Shown here: in pieces, positions 50,424 to 61,045 of the stretch
Layout of the letters: each line of letters begins with the position of its first letter
Numbering within the stretch: the first letter of the stretch is position 1
Source of the DNA: Candidatus Anaerotignum merdipullorum
GTDB taxonomy: Bacteria > Bacillota > Clostridia > Lachnospirales > Anaerotignaceae
Assembly (NCBI GenBank): GCA_019115165.1
Contig: DXEB01000017.1
Coordinates: forward strand, 1 to 64,000
Reading direction: 5' to 3'
DNA length: 64,000 nt
Made by a program: the position numbers and the translations under genes
The notes under the pieces: generated by a model
Databases searched by the model: none
Seen by the model: only the letters and a program-made list of their open reading frames with translations
What the model was told of the DNA's origin: nothing

Positions 50424-53400
50424 GTGGAACAGAAGATGCAAACAACCGAATACAGACCGTTTACTCATCTGCATGTCCATACGGAATACAGCCTTCTGGA
50501 TGGGTCGGCGAAAATTAAGGAACTGGTAGAGCGGGTCAAGGAATTGGGCATGGACAGCATTGCCATTACGGATCATGGCGCCATGTACGGTGTGATCGAG
50601 TTTTATAAGGCGGCAAAGGAAGCTGGAATCAAGCCGATTCTTGGATGCGAGGTTTATGTGGCTGCTGCCTCCAGATTCACCAAAGAAGGAAAAGGCGGCG
50701 GATATTACCATCTGGTGCTGTTGGCGGAAAATGAAGAAGGGTATCATAACTTGATGAAACTGGTATCCTATGGATTTTTAGAGGGATTTTATTATAAGCC
50801 GCGTGTGGATAAAGAACTGCTGCGGAAATATCATAAAGGGATCATTGCTTCTTCTGCCTGCCTGGCGGGAGAGGTGGCACGGAACATTCTGACCTTATCC
50901 TATGACCATGCGAAAGCCGCTGCAATGGAATACTTGGATATTTTCGGCGAAGGCAACTTTTTTTTGGAATTGCAGGATCATGGCATCGCAGAACAGAAGC
51001 GGGTCAATGAAGCATTGATTCGGATGTCCCGGGAAACGGGCATACCACTGATTGCGACCAATGACAGTCATTACATCTATCGGGAGGATGCGGTTCCTCA
51101 TGATATTTTGCTGTGTATCCAGACTGGGAAAACGGTGCAGGATGCGGATCGGATGCGATATGAGGGCGGGCAGTTCTATGTGAAAAGCCCGGAAGAAATG
51201 TATGCATTGTTTCCCGAAGTGCCGGAGGCGCTGGAGAATACGGTGAAAATTGCAAATCGCTGCCAGGTAGAGATTGTGTTTCATGACTTAAAACTGCCGC
51301 GTTTTGATGTGCCGGATGGCAAAACGGCAACACAATATCTGCGGGAGATTTGTTATCAAGGATTTGCAGAAAAATATCTCAATCCGACAAAAGAATGGAA
51401 GGAACGTCTGGAGTATGAGCTGCGAACCATTGAAACCATGGGATACGTGGATTATTTCTTGATTGTATGGGACTTTATTAAGTATGCAAAGGATCATGGC
51501 ATTATGGTGGGACCGGGCAGAGGATCGGCGGCAGGAAGTATGGTTTCCTATTGCCTGAGTATCACAACCATTGATCCCATCCGGTATGATCTGATTTTTG
51601 AGCGATTTTTGAATCCGGAGCGGGTCAGCATGCCGGATATTGATATTGATTTTTGTTATGAACGACGGCAGGAAGTCATAGACTATGTCATTGCCAAATA
51701 TGGAGAGGACCATGTGGCGCAGATCATTACCTTTGGGACGCTGGCGGCGCGGGCGGCGATTAAAGATGTGGGACGGGCATTGGCAATGCCCTATGCAGAG
51801 GTCGACCGTATTTCCAAGATGATTCCAACAGAATTGGGCATTACCATACAAAAGGCGCTTCAAATGAATCCGGATCTGAAACGGGCGTATGAGACAGAGG
51901 AAGAGACGCAGTATCTGTTGGATATGTCAAAACGCTTAGAAGGGCTGCCCAGACATTCTTCTACCCATGCGGCGGGCGTGGTGATCTGTCGGGAACCGGT
52001 CATCGAGTACGTGCCGTTGAGCGCCAACGATGGGCAGGTCAATACGCAGTATACCATGACGCTGCTGGAAGAATTAGGCTTGCTGAAGATGGACTTTTTG
52101 GGGCTAAGGACGTTGACGGTGATCCAAAATGCTGTGCAGGAAGTAGAGCGGACTTACGGCGTGAAGCTGGACATGGACCAGATCCCGCAGGACGATGCCG
52201 CTGTGTATCAATTGGTTTCCCAAGGGAAGACGGAGGGCGTGTTTCAGCTGGAAAGTGGTGGGATGAAGCAGTTTATGCGGGAGCTGCAGCCTACCTGTTT
52301 GGAAGATTGGATTGCGGGAATCGCATTATATCGACCGGGTCCCATGGACTTTATTCCCAAATATATCAAAGGAAAAAACAATCAAGGGAATATCCAGTAT
52401 ACGCATCCGACACTGGAGCCGATTCTGAAAAATACGTATGGTTGTATTGTGTATCAAGAACAGGTTATGCAGATTGTGCGAGATTTAGCAGGATATAGCT
52501 TAGGACGGAGCGATCTGGTACGGCGTGCCATGAGCAAGAAAAAAGCTTCTGTGATGGCGGAAGAGAGAAAGAATTTTGTCAACGGCATAGGAAACGAGGT
52601 GCCGGGTTGTGTGAAAAACGGCATCCCGGCAGAGGTGGCAGAAAAAATATTTGACGAAATGACAGACTTTGCAAAATATGCATTCAATAAAAGTCATGCG
52701 GCATGCTACGCCGTCGTTGGATACCAGACGGCATGGCTGAAAACCCATTATCCAGTAGAATTTATGGCTGCGTTGATGACCAGTGTCATGGATCATACAG
52801 CGAAAATTTCCGGTTATATCGAAGAATGTAAAAAAATGGGCATTGGGCTGCTGCCGCCGGATGTAAATGAAGGATATGGGCAATTTACTGTGTCCGGCGG
52901 GAAGATTCGCTTTGGATTGGCGGCGATCAAGAATGTTGGGCGTAATGCAGTGGAACTGCTGGTAGCAGAACGGGAGAAAAACGGTCCCTATGTATCTATG
53001 ACAGATTTTTGCAACCGCTTAAGCGAGGGAGAATTCAATAAGCGCAGTGTAGAAAGCCTGATCAAAGCGGGGGCAATGGATTCCTTAGGCGGTACGCGCA
53101 GTCAGTATATGGCGATTTATAAAACCGTTATCGACGGGATCGGTCAGGCGAAAAAACGGAATTTTGCAGGGCAGTTAAACTTATTTGATCTGGGCGGCGA
53201 GGACACAGGGTTACAGCAAACGGATGAACTTCCTGCAATTGCGGAATTTTTGCCGCGGGATAAGCTGGCGATGGAAAAAGAAGTGCTGGGTATTTATGTC
53301 AGCGGACATCCATTGGCAGAATATGAAGAGCAGCTGCGGCGTAAGATTAGCCATACAAGCACCGCTTTCCTGCCAGAAGAGGAAAGCGGCGGGCATACGC

Positions 53401-53909
53401 AGGCGGCAGACGGCGAAAGAGTCGTGGTGGGCGGCATGATTGCGGTGAAATCTGTTAAATATACCAGAAATAATGAAAAAATGTGTTTTTTGACATTGGA
53501 GGATTTGCAGGGAACAATGGAAGTCATTGTATTTCCGAAAGTCATGGAGCAATGTGATGAGATACTGGAAGAAGAGCAGGTAGTGCTGGTGCAGGGACGC
53601 GCCAATGTTTCTGCGGACGGAGAAGGCAAGGTGATTGCCGATCGGATTCGTTTGTTGACGCAGATGGAACATCCGAAAAAGGATTCTTCTTTATGGTTAA
53701 GACAGGAAGCAGGTAATGAAATGCCGTTTGCCTGGATTACAGCGATACTGGAACGCTACGGCGGAGAAACACCGGTATATATTTATGAAGAAAAAACAAA
53801 GCGAAAGATGAAAGCAGATCGAAAATTTTGGGTAACATTAGAAGAAGGACTGCTGGAGGAACTGAAGAAGCTGCTGGGAGAAAAAAATGTGGCAGTGAAA
53901 AATGGATAG
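50424..53909 (+). CDS. dnaE: DNA polymerase III subunit alpha
   Basis: PHP domain FTHLHVHTEYSLLDGSAKIKELVERVKELGMDSIAITDHGAMYG; VGPGRGSAAGSMVSYCL; PDIDIDFCYERRQEVIDYV; MKMDFLGLRTLTVI. Start likely GTG 50424 or ATG 50436. Confidence 0.97.
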   Translation: MEQKMQTTEYRPFTHLHVHTEYSLLDGSAKIKELVERVKELGMDSIAITDHGAMYGVIEFYKAAKEAGIKPILGCEVYVAAASRFTKEGKGGGYYHLVLLAENEEGYHNLMKLVSYGFLEGFYYKPRVDKELLRKYHKGIIASSACLAGEVARNILTLSYDHAKAAAMEYLDIFGEGNFFLELQDHGIAEQKRVNEALIRMSRETGIPLIATNDSHYIYREDAVPHDILLCIQTGKTVQDADRMRYEGGQFYVKSPEEMYALFPEVPEALENTVKIANRCQVEIVFHDLKLPRFDVPDGKTATQYLREICYQGFAEKYLNPTKEWKERLEYELRTIETMGYVDYFLIVWDFIKYAKDHGIMVGPGRGSAAGSMVSYCLSITTIDPIRYDLIFERFLNPERVSMPDIDIDFCYERRQEVIDYVIAKYGEDHVAQIITFGTLAARAAIKDVGRALAMPYAEVDRISKMIPTELGITIQKALQMNPDLKRAYETEEETQYLLDMSKRLEGLPRHSSTHAAGVVICREPVIEYVPLSANDGQVNTQYTMTLLEELGLLKMDFLGLRTLTVIQNAVQEVERTYGVKLDMDQIPQDDAAVYQLVSQGKTEGVFQLESGGMKQFMRELQPTCLEDWIAGIALYRPGPMDFIPKYIKGKNNQGNIQYTHPTLEPILKNTYGCIVYQEQVMQIVRDLAGYSLGRSDLVRRAMSKKKASVMAEERKNFVNGIGNEVPGCVKNGIPAEVAEKIFDEMTDFAKYAFNKSHAACYAVVGYQTAWLKTHYPVEFMAALMTSVMDHTAKISGYIEECKKMGIGLLPPDVNEGYGQFTVSGGKIRFGLAAIKNVGRNAVELLVAEREKNGPYVSMTDFCNRLSEGEFNKRSVESLIKAGAMDSLGGTRSQYMAIYKTVIDGIGQAKKRNFAGQLNLFDLGGEDTGLQQTDELPAIAEFLPRDKLAMEKEVLGIYVSGHPLAEYEEQLRRKISHTSTAFLPEEESGGHTQAADGERVVVGGMIAVKSVKYTRNNEKMCFLTLEDLQGTMEVIVFPKVMEQCDEILEEEQVVLVQGRANVSADGEGKVIADRIRLLTQMEHPKKDSSLWLRQEAGNEMPFAWITAILERYGGETPVYIYEEKTKRKMKADRKFWVTLEEGLLEELKKLLGEKNVAVKNG

Positions 53910-53923
53910 GAGGCAGATGAAGC

Positions 53924-54196
53924 ATGAAAGAAAATGAACCCTTTTTTTCTGATGCACCGTATATTTGTGTAAAAGCTTTGGAGAAGGGCGTGAATGTCAT
54001 TGGAATCACAAGGGGAGAAGTGACCAAGATTCATCATACAGAAAAGCTGGACTGCAATGAGGTATGGATTGCTCAGTTTACGGAACATACTTCTGCCATG
54101 AAAGTCAGAGGAAAAGCGGATATTTATACGCCTTATGGCATTATCCACTGTGGAAAGGAGTCAGAAAGTGTATCACTTATTGGGAGGAATGAATAA
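53924..54196 (+). CDS. mtrB: trp RNA-binding attenuation protein (TRAP) homologue
   Basis: [59 protein letters not shown] aligns by eye with B. subtilis TRAP core ([49 protein letters not shown]). Confidence 0.93.
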   Translation: [90 protein letters not shown]

Positions 54197-55176
54197 TGGA
54201 GCAGAAAAAAATTAAGAAGATTGGTGTGCTAACCAGCGGCGGAGATGCACCTGGCATGAATGCGGCCATTCGTGCGGTTGTGCGGACTGCGCTGTATGAT
54301 GACGTCAGCGTGATTGGGATTCGTAAAGGATATAATGGACTGATCAATGGAGAAATCAAAGAAATGTACAGTAAGGACGTATCCAATGTGATGAATTTGG
54401 GCGGGACTATTTTGCATACAGCACGCTGCCCGGAAATGATGACAGAAGAAGGGCAGAATAAAGCGGCGGCTATTTATAAAATATTGGGATTGGATGCTTT
54501 GGTGGTTATTGGCGGCGATGGCTCTTATCGTGGTATGGCGGAGCTGGCGAAAAGAGGGGTAAATTGTATTGGCATACCTGCCACCATAGACCTAGATATG
54601 AATAATACAGAATATACCATTGGGTTTGATACAGCAGTAAATACCGGAATGGATGCGCTCAATAAACTGCGGGATACTTCCAGTTCTCATGAAAGATGTT
54701 CGGTTGTAGAAGTGATGGGAAGAGATGCCGGCTATATTGCGACTTGGTGCGGTATGGTAGGCGGCGCGGAGGATGTGATGTTTCCTGAGGCAAAGGATAC
54801 CATTGACAATGCGGAAGTGATCCAGCAGATTTTGGAAAATCGGAGTATCGGGAAACGGCATAACTTGATTGTTGTAGCGGAAGGCGTCGGCGGGACACAG
54901 AAACTGGCGAAAGAGATTCAGGAAATTACCGGCATTCAAACCAGAGCAACGATATTAGGACATTTGCAGCGTGGAGGCAGTCCAACGGCGGTTGATCGGA
55001 TGCATGCGTCTATGATGGGATATCACGCAGTCAAAGCAATACTGGCAGGGGAGCAAAACAAGGTAGTGGCATACAACAGAGGCAGATATGAGGTGCTGGA
55101 TTTGTTTGAAGCCCTGCAGATGAAAAAAGAATTGGATCGGGAAGTATACGATGTGATTAAGATCCTTGCGATTTAA
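54196..55176 (+). CDS. pfkA: ATP-dependent 6-phosphofructokinase
   Basis: KIGVLTSGGDAPGMNAAIRAVVRTALYDDVSVIGIRKGYNGLI...VVIGGDGSYRGMAELAKRGVNCIGIPATIDLDMNNTEYTIGFDTAVNT. Confidence 0.97.
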   Translation: MEQKKIKKIGVLTSGGDAPGMNAAIRAVVRTALYDDVSVIGIRKGYNGLINGEIKEMYSKDVSNVMNLGGTILHTARCPEMMTEEGQNKAAAIYKILGLDALVVIGGDGSYRGMAELAKRGVNCIGIPATIDLDMNNTEYTIGFDTAVNTGMDALNKLRDTSSSHERCSVVEVMGRDAGYIATWCGMVGGAEDVMFPEAKDTIDNAEVIQQILENRSIGKRHNLIVVAEGVGGTQKLAKEIQEITGIQTRATILGHLQRGGSPTAVDRMHASMMGYHAVKAILAGEQNKVVAYNRGRYEVLDLFEALQMKKELDREVYDVIKILAI

Positions 55177-55203
55177 TAAAAAAAGAAGAAAGGAGGGATT
55201 TTC

Positions 55204-56967
55204 ATGCGCAGAACAAAAATTGTTTGTACATTGGGACCGGCGACAAACGATGTAGAGGTGATGAAGCAGTTGATCCGAAACGGGTTGGATGCGGCACGGA
55301 TCAATTTTTCTCATGGAACCTATGAAACCCATGGAGAGATTATTCAAAAGCTGAAACAAGCCAGAGAAGAATTGGGAGCGCCAATTCCGCTTTTGTTGGA
55401 TACCAAAGGTCCAGAAATTCGGATAAAAACATTTGAAAACGGTTCCATTCGTTTGGAACAGGGAGCGGTGTTTACGCTGACAACGGAAGAGGTCATTGGA
55501 ACGCAGGAGAGAGTATCTGTCACTTATGCGGATCTGCCAAAAGATCTGCATAGAGGTTCCAGAGTATTGATAGATGATGGCTTGGTGGAATTGAGAGTCG
55601 AAGCCATTGAAGGCAGTGAAGTGCGCTGTGTTGTGGTGACCGGAGGAGAAATCAGCTCCAGAAAAGGGGTGAATTTGCCGGGAGTCCAGGTGAATTTGCC
55701 GTCTCTGACAGAGAAGGATATCGCTGATTTGAAATTTGGCATAGAAAATGGATTTGATTATGTGGCGGCTTCTTTTGTTCGTTCGGCATCGGATGTGGTA
55801 AAGATTCGGAAAGTTTTGGAAGAGAATGGCGGAGAAGGCATTTACATCATCGCAAAAATAGAAAATCAGGAAGGCGTAGACAATATTGAAGAAATATTGG
55901 AAGTGTCCGATGGTATTATGGTAGCCAGAGGAGATTTGGGTGTAGAAATCCCGCCGGAAGAAGTGCCTTTGGTGCAGAAGATGCTGATTGCAAAAGCGAA
56001 TAAGCGCAGTAAGCCAGTGATTACGGCAACGCAGATGCTGGAGAGTATGGTCAAAAGTCCAAGACCCACCAGGGCAGAAGCCAATGATGTGGCGAATACG
56101 ATTTTTGACGGTAGCGATGCAATCATGCTTTCCGGGGAAACAGCGATGGGGAAATATCCTTGCGAGGCAGTGGCAACCATGGCTCGGATCGCGGAGAAAG
56201 CGGAAAGCAGCATCAATTATGGCAAAAATCTGACAAAAAATTTGGATATTGGACAGACCAATATTACAACGGCAATCAGTTTTGCAGCGTGCACCACAGC
56301 GGCAGAGTTGAAAACAGCGTGTATTGGCACCATTACCTATTCTGGATTTACAGCAAGAATGATTTCAAAACACAGACCGATCTGTCCCATTGTGGCTGGA
56401 ACCATGCGGGAGCAGGTATGGCGGCAGTTGAATCTGGTCTGGGGCTGTAAGCCGATTTTGCATCAGGCAACATTGTCCAAGGGCGAGGTATTCGATACCG
56501 CCATGACGGTAGTGAAAAAAAGCGGATTGGTGAAAAACGGGGATACCGTTGTACTGGCACTGGGCATTCCGGTGGGAATCAGCGGTTCTACCAATACGCT
56601 GCGGGTAGATATTGTTGGGGATGTATTATGCAAAGGCGTTGGAATTGGGGAGAAAAGAGTCAGTGGCACTGCTCGAGTGATTAAAGTACGGGATGAGATG
56701 GAACGTCAGTTTAAAAAAGGAGATATTTTGGTGGCGACTGCCACAGATAACGATTTAATGCCATATTTGCAGAAAGCTTCTGCGATTTTGGTAGGTCCGA
56801 TGGATCATGTGGAAAACAGCCATGCAGAAATCGTCGGAAGAGCATTGGATATTCCTGTCATTATTTGCAATGCAAAGGTAGTAGACTTTATTCCAAATGA
56901 TGCACTGATTACGGTAGATGCAAAAAAAGGGTTTGTATATAAGGGTATTCCCATTGAGGAAGCATAA
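55204..56967 (+). CDS. pyk: Pyruvate kinase (with C-terminal PEP-utilising-type domain)
   Basis: RRTKIVCTLGPATNDVEVMKQLIRNGLDAARINFSHGTYE...DTKGPEIRIKTF...MVARGDLGVEIPPEEVPLVQKMLI; C-terminal GVGIGEKRVSGTARVIK...DILVATATDNDLMPYLQKASAILV. Confidence 0.97.
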   Translation: MRRTKIVCTLGPATNDVEVMKQLIRNGLDAARINFSHGTYETHGEIIQKLKQAREELGAPIPLLLDTKGPEIRIKTFENGSIRLEQGAVFTLTTEEVIGTQERVSVTYADLPKDLHRGSRVLIDDGLVELRVEAIEGSEVRCVVVTGGEISSRKGVNLPGVQVNLPSLTEKDIADLKFGIENGFDYVAASFVRSASDVVKIRKVLEENGGEGIYIIAKIENQEGVDNIEEILEVSDGIMVARGDLGVEIPPEEVPLVQKMLIAKANKRSKPVITATQMLESMVKSPRPTRAEANDVANTIFDGSDAIMLSGETAMGKYPCEAVATMARIAEKAESSINYGKNLTKNLDIGQTNITTAISFAACTTAAELKTACIGTITYSGFTARMISKHRPICPIVAGTMREQVWRQLNLVWGCKPILHQATLSKGEVFDTAMTVVKKSGLVKNGDTVVLALGIPVGISGSTNTLRVDIVGDVLCKGVGIGEKRVSGTARVIKVRDEMERQFKKGDILVATATDNDLMPYLQKASAILVGPMDHVENSHAEIVGRALDIPVIICNAKVVDFIPNDALITVDAKKGFVYKGIPIEEA

Positions 56968-57139
56968 TACCACACAGGTTTCACCCAAGGGGGAGGAACC
57001 TGTTTTTGTCTGCATCTGGAGCAAGAAAAGACCGCATAACATGTTACGGGAAACAGAAAGCGGCAGGATACTGTGGTAGAAAAAACGGTGTATCGTTTAG
57101 AGGAAAAGAGGAGGCAGGTGTTGGGGGAGGCAAGGACGG

Positions 57140-57691
57140 CTAGAAAAACGACGGTGTCATTGCCCAGATGGAAACACAGTCGGCATTGGAGCGATTGATG
57201 TATTTATGCGGCAGGCTGCTGTTGAAATAGATGCTGTCGCCGGGATAGAGCACATATTCCTTGCCATTGAGCAGGACGGTCAATTCCCCTTCCAATACAT
57301 ACCCACATTCCTCACATTCATGCGAAAGGGGCGGATGTTCGTAGGAGCAGCCGCTTTTGAGCGTAATTTCTGTGACATCCAGTAAGTGCCCGGGAACATT
57401 GGGACTGAGCAGTTTATAATAGCTGCTGCCTTCGTGGGCAATCAATGTTTTATGGCTGTCTTTGCGTTGGATCACGGTATCCTCTTGGTCGGAATCGCCA
57501 AAGAAATAATTGATATTGGTATCCAATGCCTGTGCCAGACGCCAAAGGCTGACTACGGATGGAATGACGATATCCCGTTCGATTTGGCTGATTAAGCCGG
57601 TACTAACTTCTGAACGCTTTGCCAGTTCTGCGATGCTCATTTTTTTTTGATTACGTACTTCACGCAATCTGCTGCCGTGGAATACCGCCAT
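57140..57691 (-). CDS. XRE-cupin transcriptional regulator
   Basis: HTH MSIAELAKRSEVSTGLISQIERDIVIPSVVSLWRLAQALD plus cupin YEHPPLSHECEECGYVLEGELTVLLNGKEYVLYPGDSIYFNSSLPHKYIN. Confidence 0.93.
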   Translation of the reverse strand: MAVFHGSRLREVRNQKKMSIAELAKRSEVSTGLISQIERDIVIPSVVSLWRLAQALDTNINYFFGDSDQEDTVIQRKDSHKTLIAHEGSSYYKLLSPNVPGHLLDVTEITLKSGCSYEHPPLSHECEECGYVLEGELTVLLNGKEYVLYPGDSIYFNSSLPHKYINRSNADCVSIWAMTPSFF

Positions 57692-57916
57692 ATATCTCAT
57701 CCTTCCCGTTTGTTTTACTGCGATGGTTCTCAATCAAAACCTTATCGGTATTGTAGCATGTTTCGTACTTTGAAACAAGGTGGGCGATGGGAATTTTTTC
57801 TGAGGGATTTTCGGGAAACGGACAGGTTTTTGTGTGCCTGACATTGCAAAATCAAGGGGTGTGTGCTATGATGGTTAAGATTATGATAGGGAAAGAAGTA
57901 CAGAACGGAGGAAATT

Positions 57917-58216
57917 ATGTTAACAGGGAAACAAAGAGCGTATCTGCGTTCCTTGGCGAACGGCATAGACGCGATCTTTCAGGTTGGCAAAAATGGAGTG
58001 ACGCCGGAGCTGCGGGATACGGTGCATCACGCGCTGGAGGCAAGAGAATTGGTGAAAATCAGCGTATTGGACAATAATATGCTGGCAGCAGCCGAAGCGG
58101 CGGAAATGCTGGCCAGCAGAACCGGAGCAGATATTGTGCAGGTAATTGGCAATAAATTTGTATTATACCGTCCCTCGAAAAAGCCTGTCATTGTACTGCC
58201 GCAGGCGAAGAAATGA
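57917..58216 (+). CDS. yhbY: YhbY-family RNA-binding protein (CRM domain)
   Basis: MLTGKQRAYLRSLANGIDAIFQVGKNGVTPELRDTVHHALEARELVKISVL...IVQVIGNKFVLYRPS. Confidence 0.95.
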   Translation: MLTGKQRAYLRSLANGIDAIFQVGKNGVTPELRDTVHHALEARELVKISVLDNNMLAAAEAAEMLASRTGADIVQVIGNKFVLYRPSKKPVIVLPQAKK

Positions 58217-58238
58217 CCCAAAGTCGGAGGAAAGACGG

Positions 58239-59471
58239 ATGCGAAACGAAATAGCAAACTTTAAGAATTGCAAAAGCATTGCCATTATGGGCGGTACGTT
58301 TGACCCGATTCATTATGGACATTTGGTGACGGCAGAAGCGGTACGCCATCGTTTCCAGGTGGATAAGGTCGTGTTTATCCCCACTGGTAAGCCGGCACAT
58401 AAAACAGATAAGGCGGTGACCCACAACGAGCACCGGTATCTGATGGCAGTTTTGGCAACGATGCGAAATGAAAACTTTGAAGTTTCCAGAATTGAAATTG
58501 ATCGTCCCGGCGTTACGTATACCATTGATACCATTGAACAACTCAAAAAACTGTGCCGCCCCGACGTGCGGTTATATTTTATTACGGGAGCAGATGCCAT
58601 CCATCAAATCATGAGCTGGAAGGAATCGGAACGGTTGTTGTCGTTATGCGATTTTGTGGCGGTTACACGACCGGGATATCAAAAAAACCAGATGTTTGAG
58701 GAGATTGGAGAGATACAGGATAAATATGCCAGCAGAATACACTACATGGAAGTGCCGGCACTGGCAATCTCTTCTTCGGATATCCGCAGCCGCGCGCAGC
58801 GAGGCATGCCGATTCAATATTTGCTGCCACAGGAAGTGGTGGACTATATTCATAAATTTGGGTTATACCAAGATGAGAGAAAAGAAGAGGTGAAATTTGT
58901 GCTGTCTGTAGAGGTCATGCAGGAAAAGCTGCAGTCTGCGCTGTCGGTTAAGCGTTATATTCATACGATGGGAGTGGCGGAAGAGGCCGTACGCTTGGCA
59001 GAGATTTATGGCACATATGCAGACCGTCAAAAAGCAAGAGTGGCGGGATTGTTGCATGATTGTGCCAAGGACTATCCAAAAGAACTGCGTCAGCGTTTCT
59101 GCAAGGAATATAAGATTCCAGTAGATGACATTATGGAGCGTCAGCCGGATTTGATTCATCCATTTTTGGGTGCGGAAGTAGCAAAACGGGAGTATCAAAT
59201 CAAAGATGAAGATATTTTGAATGCCATCCGGTATCATACGACAGGGCGTGCCAATATGTCGCTGCTGGAAAAAGTCGTCTTTATTGCCGATTATATCGAA
59301 CCGAATCGAGAGAAATTCGAAGGATTGGAAGAAGCAAGAAGATTGGCATATCTGGATCTGGATATGGCGATGAAATTCATATTGGAAGAGACCATTGCGT
59401 TTGTCAAGGAAAGAGGCAGACTGCTGCATCCACTGTCCTTGGAAGCGTTGGAATACTATAAAAATCGGTGA
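58239..59471 (+). CDS. nadD: NadD nicotinate-nucleotide adenylyltransferase fused to YqeK-type HD hydrolase
   Basis: N-terminal AIMGGTFDPIHYGHLVTAEAVRHRF...ISSSDIRSRAQRGMPIQYLLPQEVVDYI; C-terminal KRYIHTMGVAEEAVRLAEIYGTYADRQKARVAGLLHDCAKDYP...IRYHTTGRANMSLLEKVVFIADYIEPNR. Confidence 0.95.
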   Translation: MRNEIANFKNCKSIAIMGGTFDPIHYGHLVTAEAVRHRFQVDKVVFIPTGKPAHKTDKAVTHNEHRYLMAVLATMRNENFEVSRIEIDRPGVTYTIDTIEQLKKLCRPDVRLYFITGADAIHQIMSWKESERLLSLCDFVAVTRPGYQKNQMFEEIGEIQDKYASRIHYMEVPALAISSSDIRSRAQRGMPIQYLLPQEVVDYIHKFGLYQDERKEEVKFVLSVEVMQEKLQSALSVKRYIHTMGVAEEAVRLAEIYGTYADRQKARVAGLLHDCAKDYPKELRQRFCKEYKIPVDDIMERQPDLIHPFLGAEVAKREYQIKDEDILNAIRYHTTGRANMSLLEKVVFIADYIEPNREKFEGLEEARRLAYLDLDMAMKFILEETIAFVKERGRLLHPLSLEALEYYKNR

Positions 59472-59492
59472 GTTGGAATAAGGAGGAATCAT

Positions 59493-59834
59493 ATGATGGA
59501 AGCGTTGGAAGCGGCAAAAATTGCGCAGGCTGCATTGGACGATAAAATGGGACAGGATATTCAGGTGCTGAATTTAAAAGGATTGTCTAATGTTGCCGAT
59601 TGTTTTGTGATTGCCAGCGGAAATAATGTGAATCATTTGCGTGCGATGGCGGACGAAGTGGAACAAAAATTATTTCAGGCAGGTCTGAAGATGCACCACT
59701 CCGAAGGTTATAGTACAGGGACATGGATTTTACTGGATTTCGGTAATTTACTGATCCATTTATTTAATAAAGAAGAACGTGCGTTTTATGGTTTGGAGCA
59801 TATTTGGGGCGACGCAGAGAACGTAACGAAATAA
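59493..59834 (+). CDS. rsfS: Ribosome silencing factor RsfS
   Basis: DIQVLNLKGLSNVADCFVIASGNNVNHLRAMADEVEQKL...EGYSTGTWILLDFGNLLIHLFNKEERAFYGLEHIWGDAENV. Confidence 0.96.
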   Translation: MMEALEAAKIAQAALDDKMGQDIQVLNLKGLSNVADCFVIASGNNVNHLRAMADEVEQKLFQAGLKMHHSEGYSTGTWILLDFGNLLIHLFNKEERAFYGLEHIWGDAENVTK

Positions 59835-60277
59835 AAGAGGCAGGAAGTTTGAGTGCCGACGGAAAGAAACAATAGGAAGAAAAAGGGCGTTTTATCACGG
59901 AATGTATGGGATGGCAGTTTCTGCTTTTTTGTCTGGTTGGATGTGATGTTCGGCAAAAGAATCCAAGTCGGAGCGTTCTTTTCTTTTTCTATTCGGCGTT
60001 CGGAAAGGCGTTTTTCTCCACAAGACAAGAAGTTCGGTCTATGTAAAAGATTGCGGGATTTGTACAAAAATCAGAAAAGGGATTTTGTAATTTTGTAGAT
60101 GCGTGAGAAAAAATATTTAGCATTTTCCAAAGTATTGCATAAAGTGCCGAGATTATGGAGAATGATAAAAAATACTTGTATCTTGCCGTATTTTGCAGTA
60201 CATTTTATGTATCTGAAGTTGTGTTAGTAGTATCAGGCGCTTTGTGCCGATTGGAAGAGAAAGGATGGAATCATTTC

Positions 60278-60958
60278 ATGGAAAAAATTTATCAAGGCAA
60301 AACAAAAGATGTTTACAAACTGGAAAACGGCAATGTGCTGTTGAAGTTCAAAGACGACTGCACAGGGAAAGACGGCGTATTTGATCCCGGTGAAAACTCT
60401 GTTGGCTTGACCATTGAAGGGATTGGCAAAGCGAATCTGCAGACATCCATCAAGTTTTTTGAAATTCTGAAAGAAGCAGGGATCAAAACACATTATGTTT
60501 CCGCAGATGTGGATAACGCGACGATGGAAGTTCTGCCTGCAACGGTATTTGGTCATGGACTGGAGGTTATTTGCCGCTTGAAAGCAACAGGCAGCTTTAT
60601 TCGCCGTTATGGTGATTATATTGCAGATGGCACTGTTTTGGAAGGTGGTTATGTAGAAACCACATTCAAGGACGATGCAAAAGGGGATCCGCTGGTAACC
60701 AAAGACGGTCTGATTGCACTGGGTGTGATGAGTGGTGAAATGTATGACAGCATGAAAGAACAAACACTGAAAATCACACGCATTGTAGCGGATGAATTGG
60801 CGAAAAAAGGTTTGGATCTGTATGATATCAAATTTGAATTTGGTTACAACAACGACGAAGTAATTCTGATTGACGAGATTGCTTCTGGAAATATGCGCGT
60901 ATATAAAGACGGCGCAATCGTAGATCCTGTAGAACTGACCAAAATTATTTTGGGTTAA
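60278..60958 (+). CDS. purC: Phosphoribosylaminoimidazole-succinocarboxamide synthase
   Basis: [44 protein letters not shown]...[18 protein letters not shown]-type core; [32 protein letters not shown]. Confidence 0.95.
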   Translation: MEKIYQGKTKDVYKLENGNVLLKFKDDCTGKDGVFDPGENSVGLTIEGIGKANLQTSIKFFEILKEAGIKTHYVSADVDNATMEVLPATVFGHGLEVICRLKATGSFIRRYGDYIADGTVLEGGYVETTFKDDAKGDPLVTKDGLIALGVMSGEMYDSMKEQTLKITRIVADELAKKGLDLYDIKFEFGYNNDEVILIDEIASGNMRVYKDGAIVDPVELTKIILG

Positions 60959-61000
60959 TATAGTAAGAAGGCTATAAAAACATATCCTGTACGGGAAGGG

Positions 61001-61045
61001 ACAGCCAAAAGAAGGACAAACCTCCTTTTGGCTGTTCTTTTTTTG
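61001..61045 (+). terminator. Terminator after purC
   Basis: ACAGCCAAAAGAAGGacaaaCCTCCTTTTGGCTGTTCTTTTTTT. Confidence 0.85.

Noticed and set aside
60100-60277. Possible purine riboswitch upstream of purC
   Set aside because: No match to the conserved purine-riboswitch core could be recognised.
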